Assembly: GCF_029893365.1 (NCBI RefSeq)
Contig: NZ_JARXUZ010000001.1
Coordinates: 868,001-932,000, forward strand
Direction: 5' to 3'
Length of the DNA: 64,000 nt
Source: Cryobacterium sp. CG_9.6
GTDB taxonomy: Bacteria; Actinomycetota; Actinomycetes; Actinomycetales; Microbacteriaceae
A program made the translations under genes and the position numbers. The notes beneath the pieces were generated by a model. The model did not search any database and was not told the DNA's origin. It worked only from the letters and a program-made list of their open reading frames with translations. Below are positions 25,246 through 35,736 of the stretch, in pieces (position 1 is the stretch's first letter; each line of letters starts with the position of its first letter).

Positions 25246-26031
25246 GTGCAGAAACGCCAGCCTCCTTCGTTCCGCGGACTCCTTTACGGTTTATACCAGC
25301 GTCGACTGCGCCGTGGCCTCACCCCGGATCAGATGCCCCAACACGTTGCCATGATCATTGACGGTAACCGTCGATGGGCGCGACAGCTCGGCTTTGAATC
25401 GGCCGCCCACGGACACCGTGCGGGCGCCGCAAAGATGCGCGAGTTCCTCGAATGGTGCGATGATCTCGGCATTTCGGTGGTCACCCTGTACCTGTTGTCT
25501 TCTGACAACCTCACCCAGCGGCCGAGCGATGAACTCGCCGACCTGATCGAGATCATTGCGGAGCTGGCCGAAGAACTCTCTCACTACCGCAACTGGCGCG
25601 TTCAGCAGGTGGGGTCCTCCCTGGGGCTTCCGGAGCCGCTGACGGCCGCTCTGAACGGCGCTCAGGCCCGCACAGCAGGCCATAACGGGCTCCACATCAA
25701 CCTCGCCGTGGGCTACGGTGGCCGCACCGAAATCACAGACGCCATGCGCAGCATCGTGAAGGCGCATCACGCTCAGGGTGGCAGCCTCGAAGACCTTGCG
25801 GAGACCCTGACCCCCGAGCTGATCGGCCAGCATCTCTACACCGGCGGTCAGCCCGATCCCGACCTCGTGATTCGTACCTCCGGCGAGCAGCGGCTGAGCG
25901 ACTTCATGCTGTGGCAGAGTGCGCACAGCGAGTTCTACTTCGTTGAGGCGCTCGGTCCAGATCTGCGGCAGGTTGACTTTCTGCGTGCTCTGCGCGACTT
26001 CGCCAAGCGTCAACGCCGATTCGGCAGCTGA
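25246..26031 (+). CDS. uppS: Isoprenyl (cis-polyprenyl) diphosphate synthase
   Basis: Elongates allylic diphosphates with isopentenyl diphosphate in cis configuration to make the lipid carrier of cell-wall sugars. MIIDGNRRWARQLG near residue 36 holds the catalytic Asp. TLYLLSSDNLTQR and LVIRTSGEQRLSDFMLWQS near residue 205 complete the motifs. The 261-residue size fits. Chain length cannot be read directly; actinobacteria often have a short and a long version. GTG 25246 is the first suitable start. Confidence 0.9.
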   Translation: MQKRQPPSFRGLLYGLYQRRLRRGLTPDQMPQHVAMIIDGNRRWARQLGFESAAHGHRAGAAKMREFLEWCDDLGISVVTLYLLSSDNLTQRPSDELADLIEIIAELAEELSHYRNWRVQQVGSSLGLPEPLTAALNGAQARTAGHNGLHINLAVGYGGRTEITDAMRSIVKAHHAQGGSLEDLAETLTPELIGQHLYTGGQPDPDLVIRTSGEQRLSDFMLWQSAHSEFYFVEALGPDLRQVDFLRALRDFAKRQRRFGS

Positions 26032-26088
26032 GCCACCCGACACCCCCTCGTTGACCCCGCCGTGGGTCCCTGATCGAAAGGCGCGCGC

Positions 26089-27210
26089 ATGACCGCTCTC
26101 ACTCGTTTCACGGCCGGTTTCACCGAGGAACCCGGCTACCTGGACTACGCGAGCGTGGGCCCCGTGTCCGCAGCCGTGGCCGCCGAAATGCTCGGGCAAG
26201 CCGAAGTGCTCGGTCGTGCCCGTTTTGGCAGTCTGGACCACCTCCGCGACCAGGACATGCTCACCAGAGAGGCCGTTGCCCGCACCATCAGCTTTCGCCC
26301 AGACCAGATCGCGCTCCAGCCCAACACCACCTCGGGAATCATGCACGCCATGTTTGGGCTCACGGGCGGAGTGCTCCTGTCTGCGGGTGACGACCCGAGC
26401 TTGCCCTTCGCGGCGGTGCGAGCAGCGGAGGCGCTGCGGGTCGTGTCCCCGACATGGCTGCACATGCCGGGTAACCGGGTGACCCCGGGCCGGATCAAAG
26501 ACCAGCTCACGCCCGAAATCAGCGCGGTGTCGGTGTGTCTGGTGGATTCACGCACGGGTCACCGTGTTGACCTGGAGGGCATCCGGCAGGTCATTGGTGA
26601 GCGGATGCTGTTCGTTGACGCGGATCAGGGTTTCGGGGTGGTCGATGCGCCGTATGAACTGGCGGACGTGGTTGCGTCCGGAGGACAGAAGTGGACTCGG
26701 GCCGGGTGGGGGACTGGATTTCTCGCGCTCAGCGACCGCGCCGCCGACCGACTGGTTCCGGTGTTTTCCGGTTACGCCGGAACCGATGTCGATGACCCCT
26801 TCGACGAGGTGACTTCGCCCAGCCCGGGCGCGCGAGCCTTTCGGGTGGCAGACGGGGACCCGTTCGCCGAGGCCCGCTTCCAGACAGCGCTCGAGGAACT
26901 TCACCCGGTGGGCGTCGCCGCGATTGCTGGCGCCGTGGCCGAGAACGTGACAACGCTGATCGATCTGGCTGATGAGTTTGCCATCCCGGTGATATCGCCT
27001 CGCGACGAACACGAACGGGCCGGTATTGTCGTGCTTGAGCCACCGGCCGAACAGCTCACGCTGCTGCAGGCGAGCCTCCACAACCATGGCGTGAGCGTGA
27101 CCACCAGAGGTGGAACGATTCGATTGAGTGTGCATGCACATCTCCAGGTCGACACCATCGATATGCTTCGTGGCGCGTTTACGTCGTATTCAACCGCCGC
27201 AACCTACTGA
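26089..27210 (+). CDS. Class V aminotransferase-fold PLP enzyme
   Basis: A 373-residue fold-type I enzyme. Landmarks are the QPNTTSGIMHAMFG substrate/phosphate loop near residue 83, the cofactor aspartate in LFVDADQGFG near residue 180, and the PLP lysine in ASGGQKWTRAGWG near residue 202. The family covers isopenicillin N epimerase, kynureninase, and cysteine desulfurase-like enzymes. The absence of a mobile-Cys loop argues against desulfurase. The substrate is unknown. It lies between uppS and phoH, 57 bp behind uppS, and shows no clear functional link. Confidence 0.75.
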   Translation: MTALTRFTAGFTEEPGYLDYASVGPVSAAVAAEMLGQAEVLGRARFGSLDHLRDQDMLTREAVARTISFRPDQIALQPNTTSGIMHAMFGLTGGVLLSAGDDPSLPFAAVRAAEALRVVSPTWLHMPGNRVTPGRIKDQLTPEISAVSVCLVDSRTGHRVDLEGIRQVIGERMLFVDADQGFGVVDAPYELADVVASGGQKWTRAGWGTGFLALSDRAADRLVPVFSGYAGTDVDDPFDEVTSPSPGARAFRVADGDPFAEARFQTALEELHPVGVAAIAGAVAENVTTLIDLADEFAIPVISPRDEHERAGIVVLEPPAEQLTLLQASLHNHGVSVTTRGGTIRLSVHAHLQVDTIDMLRGAFTSYSTAATY

Positions 27211-27412
27211 CATCTGGCTGCCTTCGCTACCCAATAGGTGAACGTCTGGTTTCGAAGTGGCGTGTCGTATTCCCTTTCTTGGCGGAGAGCCGTACGGTCA
27301 GTGACATCAGATATGAGATCTGATCGAGACGGCCACCCGCACGGCTCGAAAAATGCTCGTGGCCGCTCGCCAGGTAAGAACGCGTCGTTTCAGGCGCATG
27401 GTGGGAGTGGTT

Positions 27413-28762
27413 ATGATCGCTAATCGAACCGAGTTCCAGTCTTCTGACCGCGTGGTAGACACCACCGAGCAATCCGAGCGCACGTACGTGCTTGATACCT
27501 CGGTTTTACTCAGCGACCCGAAGGCGATCTTCCGCTTTGCCGAGCACGCAGTCGTGCTGCCCGTTGTGGTCATCTCGGAGTTGGAATCCAAACGCAACGA
27601 CCCCGAGATCGGCTACTTTGCCCGGCAGGCTCTGCGCAATCTGGACGACCTGCGCCTCAAGCACGAACGTCTTGACTTTCCGATTCCGGTCGGGGAGGGC
27701 GGTACACTGCGAGTGGAGCTGAACCATTCCAACATGTCGGTTCTGCCCTCGGGCATGCAGCTCGGCGATAACGATTCCCGCATTCTTGCCGTGGCCCTCA
27801 ACCTCGCGAAGGAGGGGGTGACGGTCACGGTTGTGTCGAAAGACCTACCGCTGCGCGTGAAAGCAGCCTCGCTCGGTCTCGCAGCGGACGAGTACCGTCA
27901 CGAGCTTGCGGTTGACTCCGGCTGGACCGGAATGGACGAGATCACCCTCGCGTCCAACCAGATCAGCGAGCTGTACGACCAGGAGTCGTTGCAAACTCGC
28001 CTCGTGCAGGACATGCCCATCAACACCGGCCTCGTGATTCACTCCGAGCGTGGGTCTGCACTCGGACGCGTCACCGGCAAGGGCGAGCTCAAGCTCGTGC
28101 GCGGTGATCGTGAACTCTTCGGTTTGCACGGCCGCTCGGCCGAGCAGCGCCTCGCCATCGATCTGCTGCTGGACCCGTCGATCGGCATCCTCTCGCTCGG
28201 CGGCCGGGCGGGAACGGGTAAGAGCGCCCTCGCCCTGTGTGCCGGGCTGGAGGCGGTGCTCGAGCGGCAGCAGTACCGCAAGATCATGGTTTTCCGCCCG
28301 CTCTACGCGGTGGGTGGACAGGAACTGGGGTTCCTGCCGGGTGATCAGAGCGAAAAGATGGGACCGTGGGGTCAGGCAGTGTTTGACACCCTGGGCGCTC
28401 TAGTCTCGGAGAACGTTTTGGAGGAGGTGATGGAACGGGGAATCCTGGAGGTGCTTCCGCTCACGCACATCCGGGGGCGCTCACTCCACGATGCCTTCGT
28501 GATCGTAGACGAAGCCCAGTCTTTGGAACGCAACGTCTTGCTCACAGTGCTCAGCCGCATCGGGCAGAACTCCCGTGTCGTGCTCACGCACGATGTTGCG
28601 CAGCGCGACAATCTGCGCGTGGGCCGATTCGACGGCGTGGCGTCCGTGATCGAGACGCTCAAGGGACATCCGCTCTTTGCCCACATGACGCTCACCCGCT
28701 CCGAGCGCAGTGCCATTGCGGCTCTTGTCACCGAGATGCTGGAGGGTAACGAGATCACCTAA
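27413..28762 (+). CDS. PIN-PhoH fusion ATPase/ribonuclease
   Basis: A 449-residue two-domain protein. The N-terminal PIN nuclease domain begins [13 protein letters not shown] and keeps the acidic ISELE and NDSRILAVA residues. The C-terminal PhoH ATPase has Walker [11 protein letters not shown] and Walker [12 protein letters not shown]. This is the PhoH2 class, a helicase-ribonuclease linked to RNA turnover. I choose ATG 27413, with GGGAG seven bases upstream; the frame runs back to 27353 over 20 unconserved residues. The 200-bp leader (27211-27412) contains a small inverted repeat, CAGAT/ATCTG, near 27308. Confidence 0.87.
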   Translation: MIANRTEFQSSDRVVDTTEQSERTYVLDTSVLLSDPKAIFRFAEHAVVLPVVVISELESKRNDPEIGYFARQALRNLDDLRLKHERLDFPIPVGEGGTLRVELNHSNMSVLPSGMQLGDNDSRILAVALNLAKEGVTVTVVSKDLPLRVKAASLGLAADEYRHELAVDSGWTGMDEITLASNQISELYDQESLQTRLVQDMPINTGLVIHSERGSALGRVTGKGELKLVRGDRELFGLHGRSAEQRLAIDLLLDPSIGILSLGGRAGTGKSALALCAGLEAVLERQQYRKIMVFRPLYAVGGQELGFLPGDQSEKMGPWGQAVFDTLGALVSENVLEEVMERGILEVLPLTHIRGRSLHDAFVIVDEAQSLERNVLLTVLSRIGQNSRVVLTHDVAQRDNLRVGRFDGVASVIETLKGHPLFAHMTLTRSERSAIAALVTEMLEGNEIT

Positions 28763-28780
28763 ACCCTGGCGGCACACAGC

Positions 28781-28816
28781 AATGCCGAGGGGACCTTATG
28801 GGGTCACCTCGGCATT
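28781..28816. terminator. Bidirectional hairpin between convergent phoH and fumC
   Basis: AATGCCGAGG pairs with CCTCGGCATT (10 bp). After a G/A mismatch, GACC pairs with GGTC around the loop TTATGG. It lies midway in the 70-bp gap, 18 bp from phoH and 16 bp from the fumC stop. No T-tract is seen on either side. Confidence 0.75.
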
Positions 28817-28832
28817 GTCGTTGGTGTCGAGG

Positions 28833-30257
28833 CTACCGAGCCTGCGGCGGGCGGGTCATGCTGAGCACATCCAGAGCGGTGTCGAGCTGCTCGAGGGTGA
28901 CCTCGCCGCGCTCCACGAAGCCGAGGGCGATGACGCTCTCGCGCACGGTCAGGCCTTCGGCCACCGCCTTCTTGGCCACCTTCGCGGCGGCTTCGTAACC
29001 GATAACCCGGTTGAGCGGCGTCACGATGGCCGGGGACTTCTCGGCGAGAGCACGGGCGTGCTCCACGTTGGCTTCAAGGCCGTCAATGGTCTTGTCCGCG
29101 AGCACGCGTGTGGCGTTGGAGAGCAGGCGGATGGACTCGAGCAGAGCGGTACCCATCACGGGGATGGCCACGTTCAGCTCGAACGAGCCGGACGCACCGG
29201 ACCAGGCGATGGTGGCGTCGTTACCGATCACTCGTGAGCACACCATGAGCACGGCTTCGGGAATGACCGGGTTGACCTTACCGGGCATGATCGAGGATCC
29301 GGGCTGCAGGTCGGGGATATTGATTTCGCCAAAGCCCGTGTTCGGGCCCGAACCCATCCAGCGCAGGTCGTTGCAGATCTTGGTGAGGCTCACCGCAATG
29401 GTGCGGAGGGCGCCGGATGCGTCGACGAGGCCATCACGGTTGGCCTGCGCCTCAAAGTGGTTGCGCGCCTCCGTGATGGGAAGCTCCGTCTCGGCCACGA
29501 GCAGTTCGATGACGAGCTGCGGGAACCCGGCCGGCGTGTTGATGCCGGTACCCACGGCCGTTCCGCCGAGCGGGACCTCGGCGACGCGGGGGAGGGCGGT
29601 GCGGATGCGCTCGATACCCAGACGCACCTGGCGGGCATAGCCGCCGAACTCCTGGCCGAGGGTGACCGGGGTGGCATCCATCAGGTGGGTGCGGCCGGCC
29701 TTGACCGCTTCTTTCCACAGCTCGGCCTTGGCCTCAAGCGATACCGCGAGGTGATCGAGCGACGGAATGAGTTCGTCGATGAGCGCGCTCGTGACGGCGA
29801 TGTGCACGGAGGTGGGGAAGACGTCATTGGACGACTGGCTGGCGTTCACGTGGTCGTTCGGGTGAACCGGGCGGCCGAGACTGCGGGTGGCGAGGGTTGC
29901 AATGACCTCGTTCATGTTCATGTTCGACGAGGTGCCGCTGCCGGTCTGGTACACGTCGATGGGAAACTCAGTGTCGTAGACGCCGGTGACAACCTCGTCG
30001 GCGGCGGTCGCAATTGCTTCGGCAATCTCCTGGTCGAGAACACCCAGTTGGGCGTTGGCCAGTGCTGCGGACTTCTTGATGCGTGCGAGTGCCGCAATTT
30101 GGGCCGACTCCAGCGTCGAGCCTGAGATGGGGAAATTTTCGACGGCGCGCTGCGTCTGGGCGCCAAAAAGGGCGTTCTGCGGAACGCGCACCTCGCCCAT
30201 CGTGTCGTGTTCGATCCGGTAGCCGGCGTTTACGGAGGTGTCCACCACTGTATGCAT
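28833..30257 (-). CDS. fumC: Class II fumarate hydratase
   Basis: Interconverts fumarate and malate in the TCA cycle as a soluble homotetramer without iron-sulfur cluster. The 474 residues contain the superfamily signature [12 protein letters not shown] near residue 335 with the catalytic Ser of the flexible loop, the [13 protein letters not shown] segment near residue 115, and the catalytic His region [17 protein letters not shown] near residue 200. AAAGG precedes ATG 30257. It is monocistronic, with a strong hairpin downstream. Confidence 0.93.
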   Translation of the reverse strand: MHTVVDTSVNAGYRIEHDTMGEVRVPQNALFGAQTQRAVENFPISGSTLESAQIAALARIKKSAALANAQLGVLDQEIAEAIATAADEVVTGVYDTEFPIDVYQTGSGTSSNMNMNEVIATLATRSLGRPVHPNDHVNASQSSNDVFPTSVHIAVTSALIDELIPSLDHLAVSLEAKAELWKEAVKAGRTHLMDATPVTLGQEFGGYARQVRLGIERIRTALPRVAEVPLGGTAVGTGINTPAGFPQLVIELLVAETELPITEARNHFEAQANRDGLVDASGALRTIAVSLTKICNDLRWMGSGPNTGFGEINIPDLQPGSSIMPGKVNPVIPEAVLMVCSRVIGNDATIAWSGASGSFELNVAIPVMGTALLESIRLLSNATRVLADKTIDGLEANVEHARALAEKSPAIVTPLNRVIGYEAAAKVAKKAVAEGLTVRESVIALGFVERGEVTLEQLDTALDVLSMTRPPQAR

Positions 30258-30340
30258 TACCTTTCGGTGCTCATTGAGTTTGGTGCTGTGCGCTTCGGTG
30301 CGCAGGTCGTGGCGTCGGCCGCCTGGATCGATCTGGTCGA

Positions 30341-31012
30341 TCAGATGACGCCGACGATGATGTGCGGGTCGGCAGTGCCGACGAGCAGCCGGTAATTTGC
30401 GCCGACGATAGCCAATGTACCTTCTGCAATGGCCGCGCTGATAACCTCGGAGCGCTCCAGGAGCTCAGCCACCGTGTCGCGAAGGTGCTCACGCCCCACA
30501 ATTCCGGCATCGATGCTGGCCGGGTCGATGAACGTGGTGGGGGTCGATCCCGTCGTTGCTGCGCTTACCCGGCGGACCGCCGGCACGATTTTTTCGATGA
30601 TGCTGTGGATGTGCGCGGGGAGTAGTGGGGCGTTTTCGGTCAGGGAATCGATGGCGGCACTCACGGCACCGCACTTGTCGTGGCCGAGCACCACAATGAG
30701 CGGGACGTGCAGCACCTCCACGGCGTATTCGAGCGAGCCCAGAACGGAATCCGAGATGATCTGCCCGGCGTTACGCACCACGAACAGGTCACCCAGCCCC
30801 TGGTCGAAGATCAGCTCGGCGGCGAGCCGGGAGTCACTGCACCCAAACAGGGCCGCGTGGGGTGTCTGCTGCATCGTCAGTTCGGCCCGGCGGTCAACGT
30901 CTTGGCGGTGCCTCGGGGTGCCCGCGACGAAGCGTTCGTTTCCGTCTCGCATCTCGGCCCAGGCAGCGGGGGGTGTCAGTCGATCGGGCATGGAACCGAG
31001 CAGCTCTTTCAC
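30341..31012 (-). CDS. Beta-class carbonic anhydrase
   Basis: Hydrates carbon dioxide to bicarbonate with one zinc. The ligands are visible as Cys in [12 protein letters not shown] and His plus Cys in [11 protein letters not shown]; the Asp-Arg dyad of CSDSR is intact. The 223-residue length fits. GTG 31012 overlaps the stop of the DUF4245 gene (GTGA); a shorter ATG start eight residues in (MPDRLTPP) is possible. It is the last gene of the xseA-xseB-DUF4245-carbonic anhydrase run. Confidence 0.9.
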   Translation of the reverse strand: MKELLGSMPDRLTPPAAWAEMRDGNERFVAGTPRHRQDVDRRAELTMQQTPHAALFGCSDSRLAAELIFDQGLGDLFVVRNAGQIISDSVLGSLEYAVEVLHVPLIVVLGHDKCGAVSAAIDSLTENAPLLPAHIHSIIEKIVPAVRRVSAATTGSTPTTFIDPASIDAGIVGREHLRDTVAELLERSEVISAAIAEGTLAIVGANYRLLVGTADPHIIVGVI

Positions 31013-31650
31013 TTGTTGTCGGCGATGGACGGGGCCATGGCGCGGGCCAGGACCTCAAAATCGTCGTTGGAGGCCGTACCAATCAGCAAATAGGTGCTCG
31101 ATCCCGCGGTGGTCACGAGGGCTTCGTCGAAATTACCGCGGTCGGCTGCAGGCGCCGGATTCTCGTACACATCCCAGGTGATTCCGTCGATCTGCACGGT
31201 GTCGACCGGGGCCTGAGACTGCAGCTGCTGCGCAAGCCAGGTGGGGTTGGCGTCAATGGCCTGACTGAACCCAATGAACTGCTGTTCCGGTGTGATGAGG
31301 CCCACGTACCAGGTGGACACCGTGTCATTGGTGCGCCATTCGGCGGCATTAGCCGACCATCCGTCGGGCAGAACCGGCACCACGAGCGGGTCAGTGACAC
31401 TCGGCTGCAGCTGTGCAGCCACGGCCGGGACGTCGATGGAACGGTCAATCGGATTGTCGTTGCGAGGTACGAGCAGCACCAGGAAAACCACGGCACCAAC
31501 GGTGACCAGAAGGGACAGCACCAGGTTGTTCACGGTTTTGCGCGAGCGGTACTTGCGGGAGTTCTCCGCCTTGCGGTCGGCGGTCTCCAGCGGGGTCTCT
31601 GGGCGACCGAGCTCGGCGACGATGCGGGGCTTCTTGCCCGGTTTGCTCAC
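31009..31650 (-). CDS. DUF4245 family membrane-anchored protein
   Basis: 213 residues with a charged cytoplasmic N-terminus, one transmembrane helix near residues 42-62 ([20 protein letters not shown]) and an extracytoplasmic domain with [19 protein letters not shown], typical of this actinobacterial family of unknown role. It overlaps xseB upstream and carbonic anhydrase downstream by GTGA at both ends, so the group is tightly coupled. Confidence 0.82.
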   Translation of the reverse strand: MSKPGKKPRIVAELGRPETPLETADRKAENSRKYRSRKTVNNLVLSLLVTVGAVVFLVLLVPRNDNPIDRSIDVPAVAAQLQPSVTDPLVVPVLPDGWSANAAEWRTNDTVSTWYVGLITPEQQFIGFSQAIDANPTWLAQQLQSQAPVDTVQIDGITWDVYENPAPAADRGNFDEALVTTAGSSTYLLIGTASNDDFEVLARAMAPSIADNK

Positions 31651-31895
31651 TTGCTGCCGTCGCTCGTGTCGGCTGCGGCCAGCTGACCGGAGCGCGCGGC
31701 GTCGAGGCGAGCCTTCGCGCCAATCAGCCAGTCTTCGCAGCGCTGGGCCAGTGCTTCCCCGCGCTCCCAGAGGGAGAGGGACTCCTCCAGGGTGTTCGAC
31801 CCCTGTTCGAGCTGGTTCACGACGCGAATCAGCTCGTCGCGGGCCTGCTCGTAGCTGAGCTCCTGAAAGCTGGTGTCTTCTGCCGGCTGGGTCAT
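31647..31895 (-). CDS. xseB: Exodeoxyribonuclease VII small subunit
   Basis: The 82-residue helical partner of XseA, several copies of which bind each large subunit to make the single-strand exonuclease. The core [20 protein letters not shown] and [19 protein letters not shown] is diagnostic. ATG 31895 lies 11 bp after xseA; ATG 31904 would add three residues. The reading frame extends further upstream into xseA, but that part is antisense-like noise. The stop overlaps the DUF4245 start. Confidence 0.9.
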   Translation of the reverse strand: MTQPAEDTSFQELSYEQARDELIRVVNQLEQGSNTLEESLSLWERGEALAQRCEDWLIGAKARLDAARSGQLAAADTSDGSK

Positions 31896-31905
31896 GGCAT
31901 CCATT

Positions 31906-33204
31906 CTATTTCGTCGGTTCGACAGGCGTGGACGTCTCGGTCTCGGTGCCTGCGGGTGCGCCCGCGGTGGCCGTGAGGGTTCCCTGCGCCACGGTGATGC
32001 GCAGCGTGGTGCCGGTCGGGGCATCGGTTGGTGCCTTCAGCACCGCACCGCCGGGCACCTGCACAATGGCGTAGCCGCGATCAAGAGTGCCCTGCGGAGA
32101 CAGCGCCCGCAGCTGAGAGCGCAGGTCGAGGAGTGTGGCGCCGGCACGCTCCACCACCCGGGCCGCGAGCTCGGCGCCACGAGCGACATACCGGGTGAGG
32201 TCTTCCGAACGGGAATCGATGATCCACGAGGAGCCGGTGAGGACGGGGCGTGATCTCAGCTGGGAGACCCGGTCGACTTCCTGAGAGAGGATGCCGGTCA
32301 GCCGGGTGCTGAGGCGGGCGCGGGCTTGCTGAACGCGATTGAATTCGTCCGTGACGTCGGGGACAACGCGCTTGGCGGCATCCGTGGGTGTGGAGGCGCG
32401 GAGGTCAGCGACCTCGTCGAGCAGAGGGCGGTCGGCCTCATGCCCGATGGCGCTCACGAGCGGGGTGGTGCAGGCCGCTGCGGCACGCACGACGCTCTCG
32501 TCGCTGAAGGCGAGCAGATTCTGAAAGTCGCCGCCGCCCCGCGCGACGATGATCACGTCGACTTCCGGATCGGCGTCGAGGCGCTGGATGGCCGCCGTCA
32601 CCTCACCCGCGGCTCGGTCGCCCTGCACCATGGCGTGCACCACACGAAAGGTGACGGCGGGCCAGCGCAGCTGGGCGTTGCGAATGACGTCCTTCTCGGC
32701 GTCGGAATCTTTACCGGTGACGAGGCCAATGCAGTGCGGGAGAAACGGCAGTGGTTTTTTGCGCGACGCATCGAAGAGGCCCTCGCCTGCCAGCTGTTTG
32801 CGCAGCCGCTCGAGGCGCTCGAGCAGGTCGCCGAGGCCCACGTGGCGAAGCTCGAACACCTGCATGGTGAGCGAGCCGCCCTTCACCCAATAACTCGGCT
32901 TCACGAGGGCGACAACGCGGTCGCCCTGCGCGAAGTCACCGGTGAGGCGCGAACGCACCGAGGACCAGATGGTGAAGCTCACGGTGGCGTCTTCGGAGAG
33001 GTCTTTGAGCTTCCCGTAGACATTGCCGCCGCTGGCGCCCCACTGCGTCACCTCACCCTCCACCCACACGGTGCCGAGGCGCTCGATGTAGCCGCGAATC
33101 TTGTTCGAGAGCAGGGCCACCGGCCAGGGGGTCTCAACGGTGGCAGGCACAGTGCCACCGGTCGCGACGGACGGCGTTACGCCTGTTGTGCCAGGATTCG
33201 TCAA
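31906..33204 (-). CDS. xseA: Exodeoxyribonuclease VII large subunit
   Basis: 432 residues. An N-terminal OB fold ([23 protein letters not shown]) recognises single-stranded DNA; the catalytic domain follows with [19 protein letters not shown] and [20 protein letters not shown], then a long helical region that binds XseB and a C-terminal [11 protein letters not shown]. The start is TTG 33204 with GGAGGA in front. The last 30 residues are Thr/Ala/Glu-rich. It diverges from ispH across 49 bp. Confidence 0.92.
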   Translation of the reverse strand: MTNPGTTGVTPSVATGGTVPATVETPWPVALLSNKIRGYIERLGTVWVEGEVTQWGASGGNVYGKLKDLSEDATVSFTIWSSVRSRLTGDFAQGDRVVALVKPSYWVKGGSLTMQVFELRHVGLGDLLERLERLRKQLAGEGLFDASRKKPLPFLPHCIGLVTGKDSDAEKDVIRNAQLRWPAVTFRVVHAMVQGDRAAGEVTAAIQRLDADPEVDVIIVARGGGDFQNLLAFSDESVVRAAAACTTPLVSAIGHEADRPLLDEVADLRASTPTDAAKRVVPDVTDEFNRVQQARARLSTRLTGILSQEVDRVSQLRSRPVLTGSSWIIDSRSEDLTRYVARGAELAARVVERAGATLLDLRSQLRALSPQGTLDRGYAIVQVPGGAVLKAPTDAPTGTTLRITVAQGTLTATAGAPAGTETETSTPVEPTK

Positions 33205-33253
33205 TTCGGCTTCCTCCTACGGGTTGTTCAGTCGTCGCACCTAGACTGACACC

Positions 33254-34336
33254 GTGACCATCAGTACAAAACAGCCCGCCGTCGTCGGCCTCGGCATGCC
33301 TCGGATTCCGAGCGCGCGCAACAGGCTCAAGGATACCCCGGTCGTCGGACAGAAGCGGGTGCTGCTGGCGGCCCCGCGCGGGTACTGCGCTGGGGTGGAC
33401 CGTGCCGTCATCGCCGTAGAGAAAGCCCTCGAGCACTATGGCGCTCCCGTGTACGTGCGCAAGCAGATCGTGCACAACATGCATGTTGTCTCCGAGCTGG
33501 AGAACAAGGGTGCCATTTTCGTCGAGGAGGTCGACGAGGTGCCGCGCGGTGCTCACATTGTGTTCAGCGCCCACGGCGTGTCACCGGCGGTGGTGAAGGC
33601 TGCGGCTGATCGCGGACTCCAGGCCATTGATGCCACGTGCCCGCTCGTCACCAAGGTGCACCGCGAGGCCGTGCGTTTCGCCCGCGACGATTTTCAGATT
33701 TTGCTCATCGGCCACGAGGGTCATGAAGAGGTTGAGGGTACCGCCGGTGAGGCCCCGGAGCACACGACGCTCGTGGGAAGTCCCGACGACGCTGACACCG
33801 TGGTGGTTCGTGACCCCAACAAGGTTGTCTGGCTCTCACAGACCACCCTGAGCGTGGACGAAACCATGGAGACCGTGCGACGTTTGCGTGCGCGGTTCCC
33901 GAACCTGCAGGACCCGCCGAGCGACGACATCTGCTATGCCACACAGAACCGTCAGGTGGCGATCAAGAAGGTGGCCACCGATTCTGATCTGGTGATTGTG
34001 GTGGGCTCAGCCAACTCGTCCAACTCGGTTCGTCTCGTGGAGGTGGCGCTGGAGTACGGTGCCAAGGCCGCGTACCGCGTGGACTTTGCGAGCGAGGTTC
34101 GGCAGGAGTGGCTCGAGGGCGTGCGCACGGTGGGCGTCACGAGCGGGGCATCCGTTCCGGAGGAACTCGTGGAGGAGCTGCTCGAGGCGCTAGCTGACGC
34201 CGGCTACAACGATGTGGAGCCCGTAAAGACCGCCGAGGAAGACCTGATCTTCTCCCTGCCCAAGGAACTGCGCAAGGACCTCACGGGTCAAGTGGATGCC
34301 CGGGCGCTCGGCGGTCGCGCCGACCCCACCACCTAG
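33254..34336 (+). CDS. ispH: 4-hydroxy-3-methylbut-2-enyl diphosphate reductase
   Basis: The last enzyme of the MEP isoprenoid route, producing IPP and DMAPP with a [4Fe-4S] cluster. The three cluster cysteines are in [21 protein letters not shown] and [23 protein letters not shown] forms the diphosphate pocket. At 360 residues it carries about 30 extra N-terminal residues before LLAAPRGYC, as is common in actinobacteria. GTG 33254 is the start. Confidence 0.93.
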   Translation: MTISTKQPAVVGLGMPRIPSARNRLKDTPVVGQKRVLLAAPRGYCAGVDRAVIAVEKALEHYGAPVYVRKQIVHNMHVVSELENKGAIFVEEVDEVPRGAHIVFSAHGVSPAVVKAAADRGLQAIDATCPLVTKVHREAVRFARDDFQILLIGHEGHEEVEGTAGEAPEHTTLVGSPDDADTVVVRDPNKVVWLSQTTLSVDETMETVRRLRARFPNLQDPPSDDICYATQNRQVAIKKVATDSDLVIVVGSANSSNSVRLVEVALEYGAKAAYRVDFASEVRQEWLEGVRTVGVTSGASVPEELVEELLEALADAGYNDVEPVKTAEEDLIFSLPKELRKDLTGQVDARALGGRADPTT

Positions 34337-34441
34337 GAGCTCGGCGGCGCTCTTCTGGCGCTCTCGCCGGTTGAACGGCGCCGTTCACACCTTCCCGAGG
34401 CAGGGGACGGTGTTTTTGCCTCCACTCGGCCCGCGCAGCAC

Positions 34442-34487
34442 ATAAAACGAGCCCGCACCCGCCGAGAAAATCGGGGGGACGGGCTCG
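34442..34487 (-). terminator. Intrinsic terminator of glpX
   Basis: On the minus strand CGAGCCCG (from 34487) pairs with CGGGCTCG (to 34448), with an inner CCGA/TCGG possible. The stem is followed by TTTTAT (34447-34442), a proper T-run. It begins 14 bp after the glpX stop. A separate 16-nt palindrome, TGAACGGCGCCGTTCA, lies at about 34373 on the ispH side and may serve that gene. Confidence 0.8.
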
Positions 34488-34500
34488 AATTCGTGAGAGG

Positions 34501-35487
34501 TTACAGCCACTTCTCCGCGAGGTGCTCCGCGATCACGCGGCGAGCCGTGCCGGAACGTGAGCGCAGCACGATGCTCTCGGTGCGAATCATGGGACCCTTG
34601 CGACGCACACCGTCCACGAGCCCGCCGTCGGTGACTCCGGTGGCCACGAAGAACGTGTTGTTCCCGCTCACCATGTCGTCAAGTTCCAGTAGCTTGTCCA
34701 CGTCCAGGCCGGCCGCCACTCCACGGGCGCGCTCCGCGTCGTCCTTGGGTGCGAGGCGCCCCTGCATGTAGCCGCCGAGGGCCTTGAGCGCACACGCCGT
34801 CGTGATTCCCTCGGGGCTTCCGCCGATGCCGACGCACATGTCGATACGCGTTTCGTACCGTGCCGCGTTGATGCCGCCGGCAACGTCGCCGTCCAGCATG
34901 AGTCGGGTTCCGGCTCCCGCGCTGCGAATGGCATCGATGAGTCCCGCGTGGCGCGGACGATCGAGCACGGCCACGGTGATTTCGCCCACCGGCTTCTTCA
35001 GGGCCAGCGCGAGGTCGCGCAGGTTGTCGCCAATGGACTGGTCAAGGCTGACAACACCCCGTCCGGCGCCGCCCGTGACGATCTTGTCCATGTAAAAGAT
35101 TGAGGATGCGTCGAGCATCGTCCCGCGGTCGGAGACCGCAATGACCGACACGGCGTTCTGGCGGCCCGCAGCGGTGAGGCTCGTTCCGTCAATGGGGTCG
35201 ACAGCAATGTCGCACGCCGGGCCGCGGCCGTTACCGACACGCTCGCCGTTGAAGAGCATGGGGGCTTCGTCTTTTTCGCCCTCACCGATCACGATCAGTC
35301 CGTCGAAGTTGACGGTGCCGAGGAAGACGCGCATCGCGTCCACGGCAGCTTTGTCGGCGGCGTTCTTGTCGCCGCGCCCGATGAACGGCACCGCGCGGAT
35401 GGCGGCGGCCTCGGTTGCGCGCACGAGTTCCATGGCCAGGTTGCGGTCGGGGTGCTGGTACAGGGTGGCAGTCTCAGTGGTGTTCAC
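34501..35487 (-). CDS. glpX: Class II fructose-1,6-bisphosphatase
   Basis: Gluconeogenic FBPase of the lithium-sensitive, inositol-phosphatase fold. DPIDGTSLTAAGRQN supplies the metal-binding Asp pair, GEGEKDEAPMLFNGE another acidic cluster, and GIGGSPEGITTACALKALGG the sugar-phosphate loop. GTG 35487 is preferred since GGGAGGA lies seven bases upstream; an earlier ATG at 35517 lies upstream of that site. This gives 328 residues. It is divergent from fbaA, so both enzymes acting on fructose 1,6-bisphosphate share one 250-bp regulatory space. Confidence 0.92.
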   Translation of the reverse strand: MNTTETATLYQHPDRNLAMELVRATEAAAIRAVPFIGRGDKNAADKAAVDAMRVFLGTVNFDGLIVIGEGEKDEAPMLFNGERVGNGRGPACDIAVDPIDGTSLTAAGRQNAVSVIAVSDRGTMLDASSIFYMDKIVTGGAGRGVVSLDQSIGDNLRDLALALKKPVGEITVAVLDRPRHAGLIDAIRSAGAGTRLMLDGDVAGGINAARYETRIDMCVGIGGSPEGITTACALKALGGYMQGRLAPKDDAERARGVAAGLDVDKLLELDDMVSGNNTFFVATGVTDGGLVDGVRRKGPMIRTESIVLRSRSGTARRVIAEHLAEKWL

Positions 35488-35736
35488 GTAAAGGTCCTCC
35501 CGGACGTTGTTCGACATCGTGGGGGCGGATGCGCGGTGGATCGCGCAAGAAGTCCGCCCGTGTCACCTTATCGCGGCCAGACGTCACACGAGCGGGCACG
35601 CACGCGCGCCCGCTCGTGTGCGACTCGGTTGTCACCGAGGTTCGCGGGGGCTCGACAGCGCTGTCTGGCCGTTTCCGGCATCCGCGCCGTCCTAGCTAGA
35701 CTTGCCCCGAAACCCCCACACTTTCGAGGAGATGTT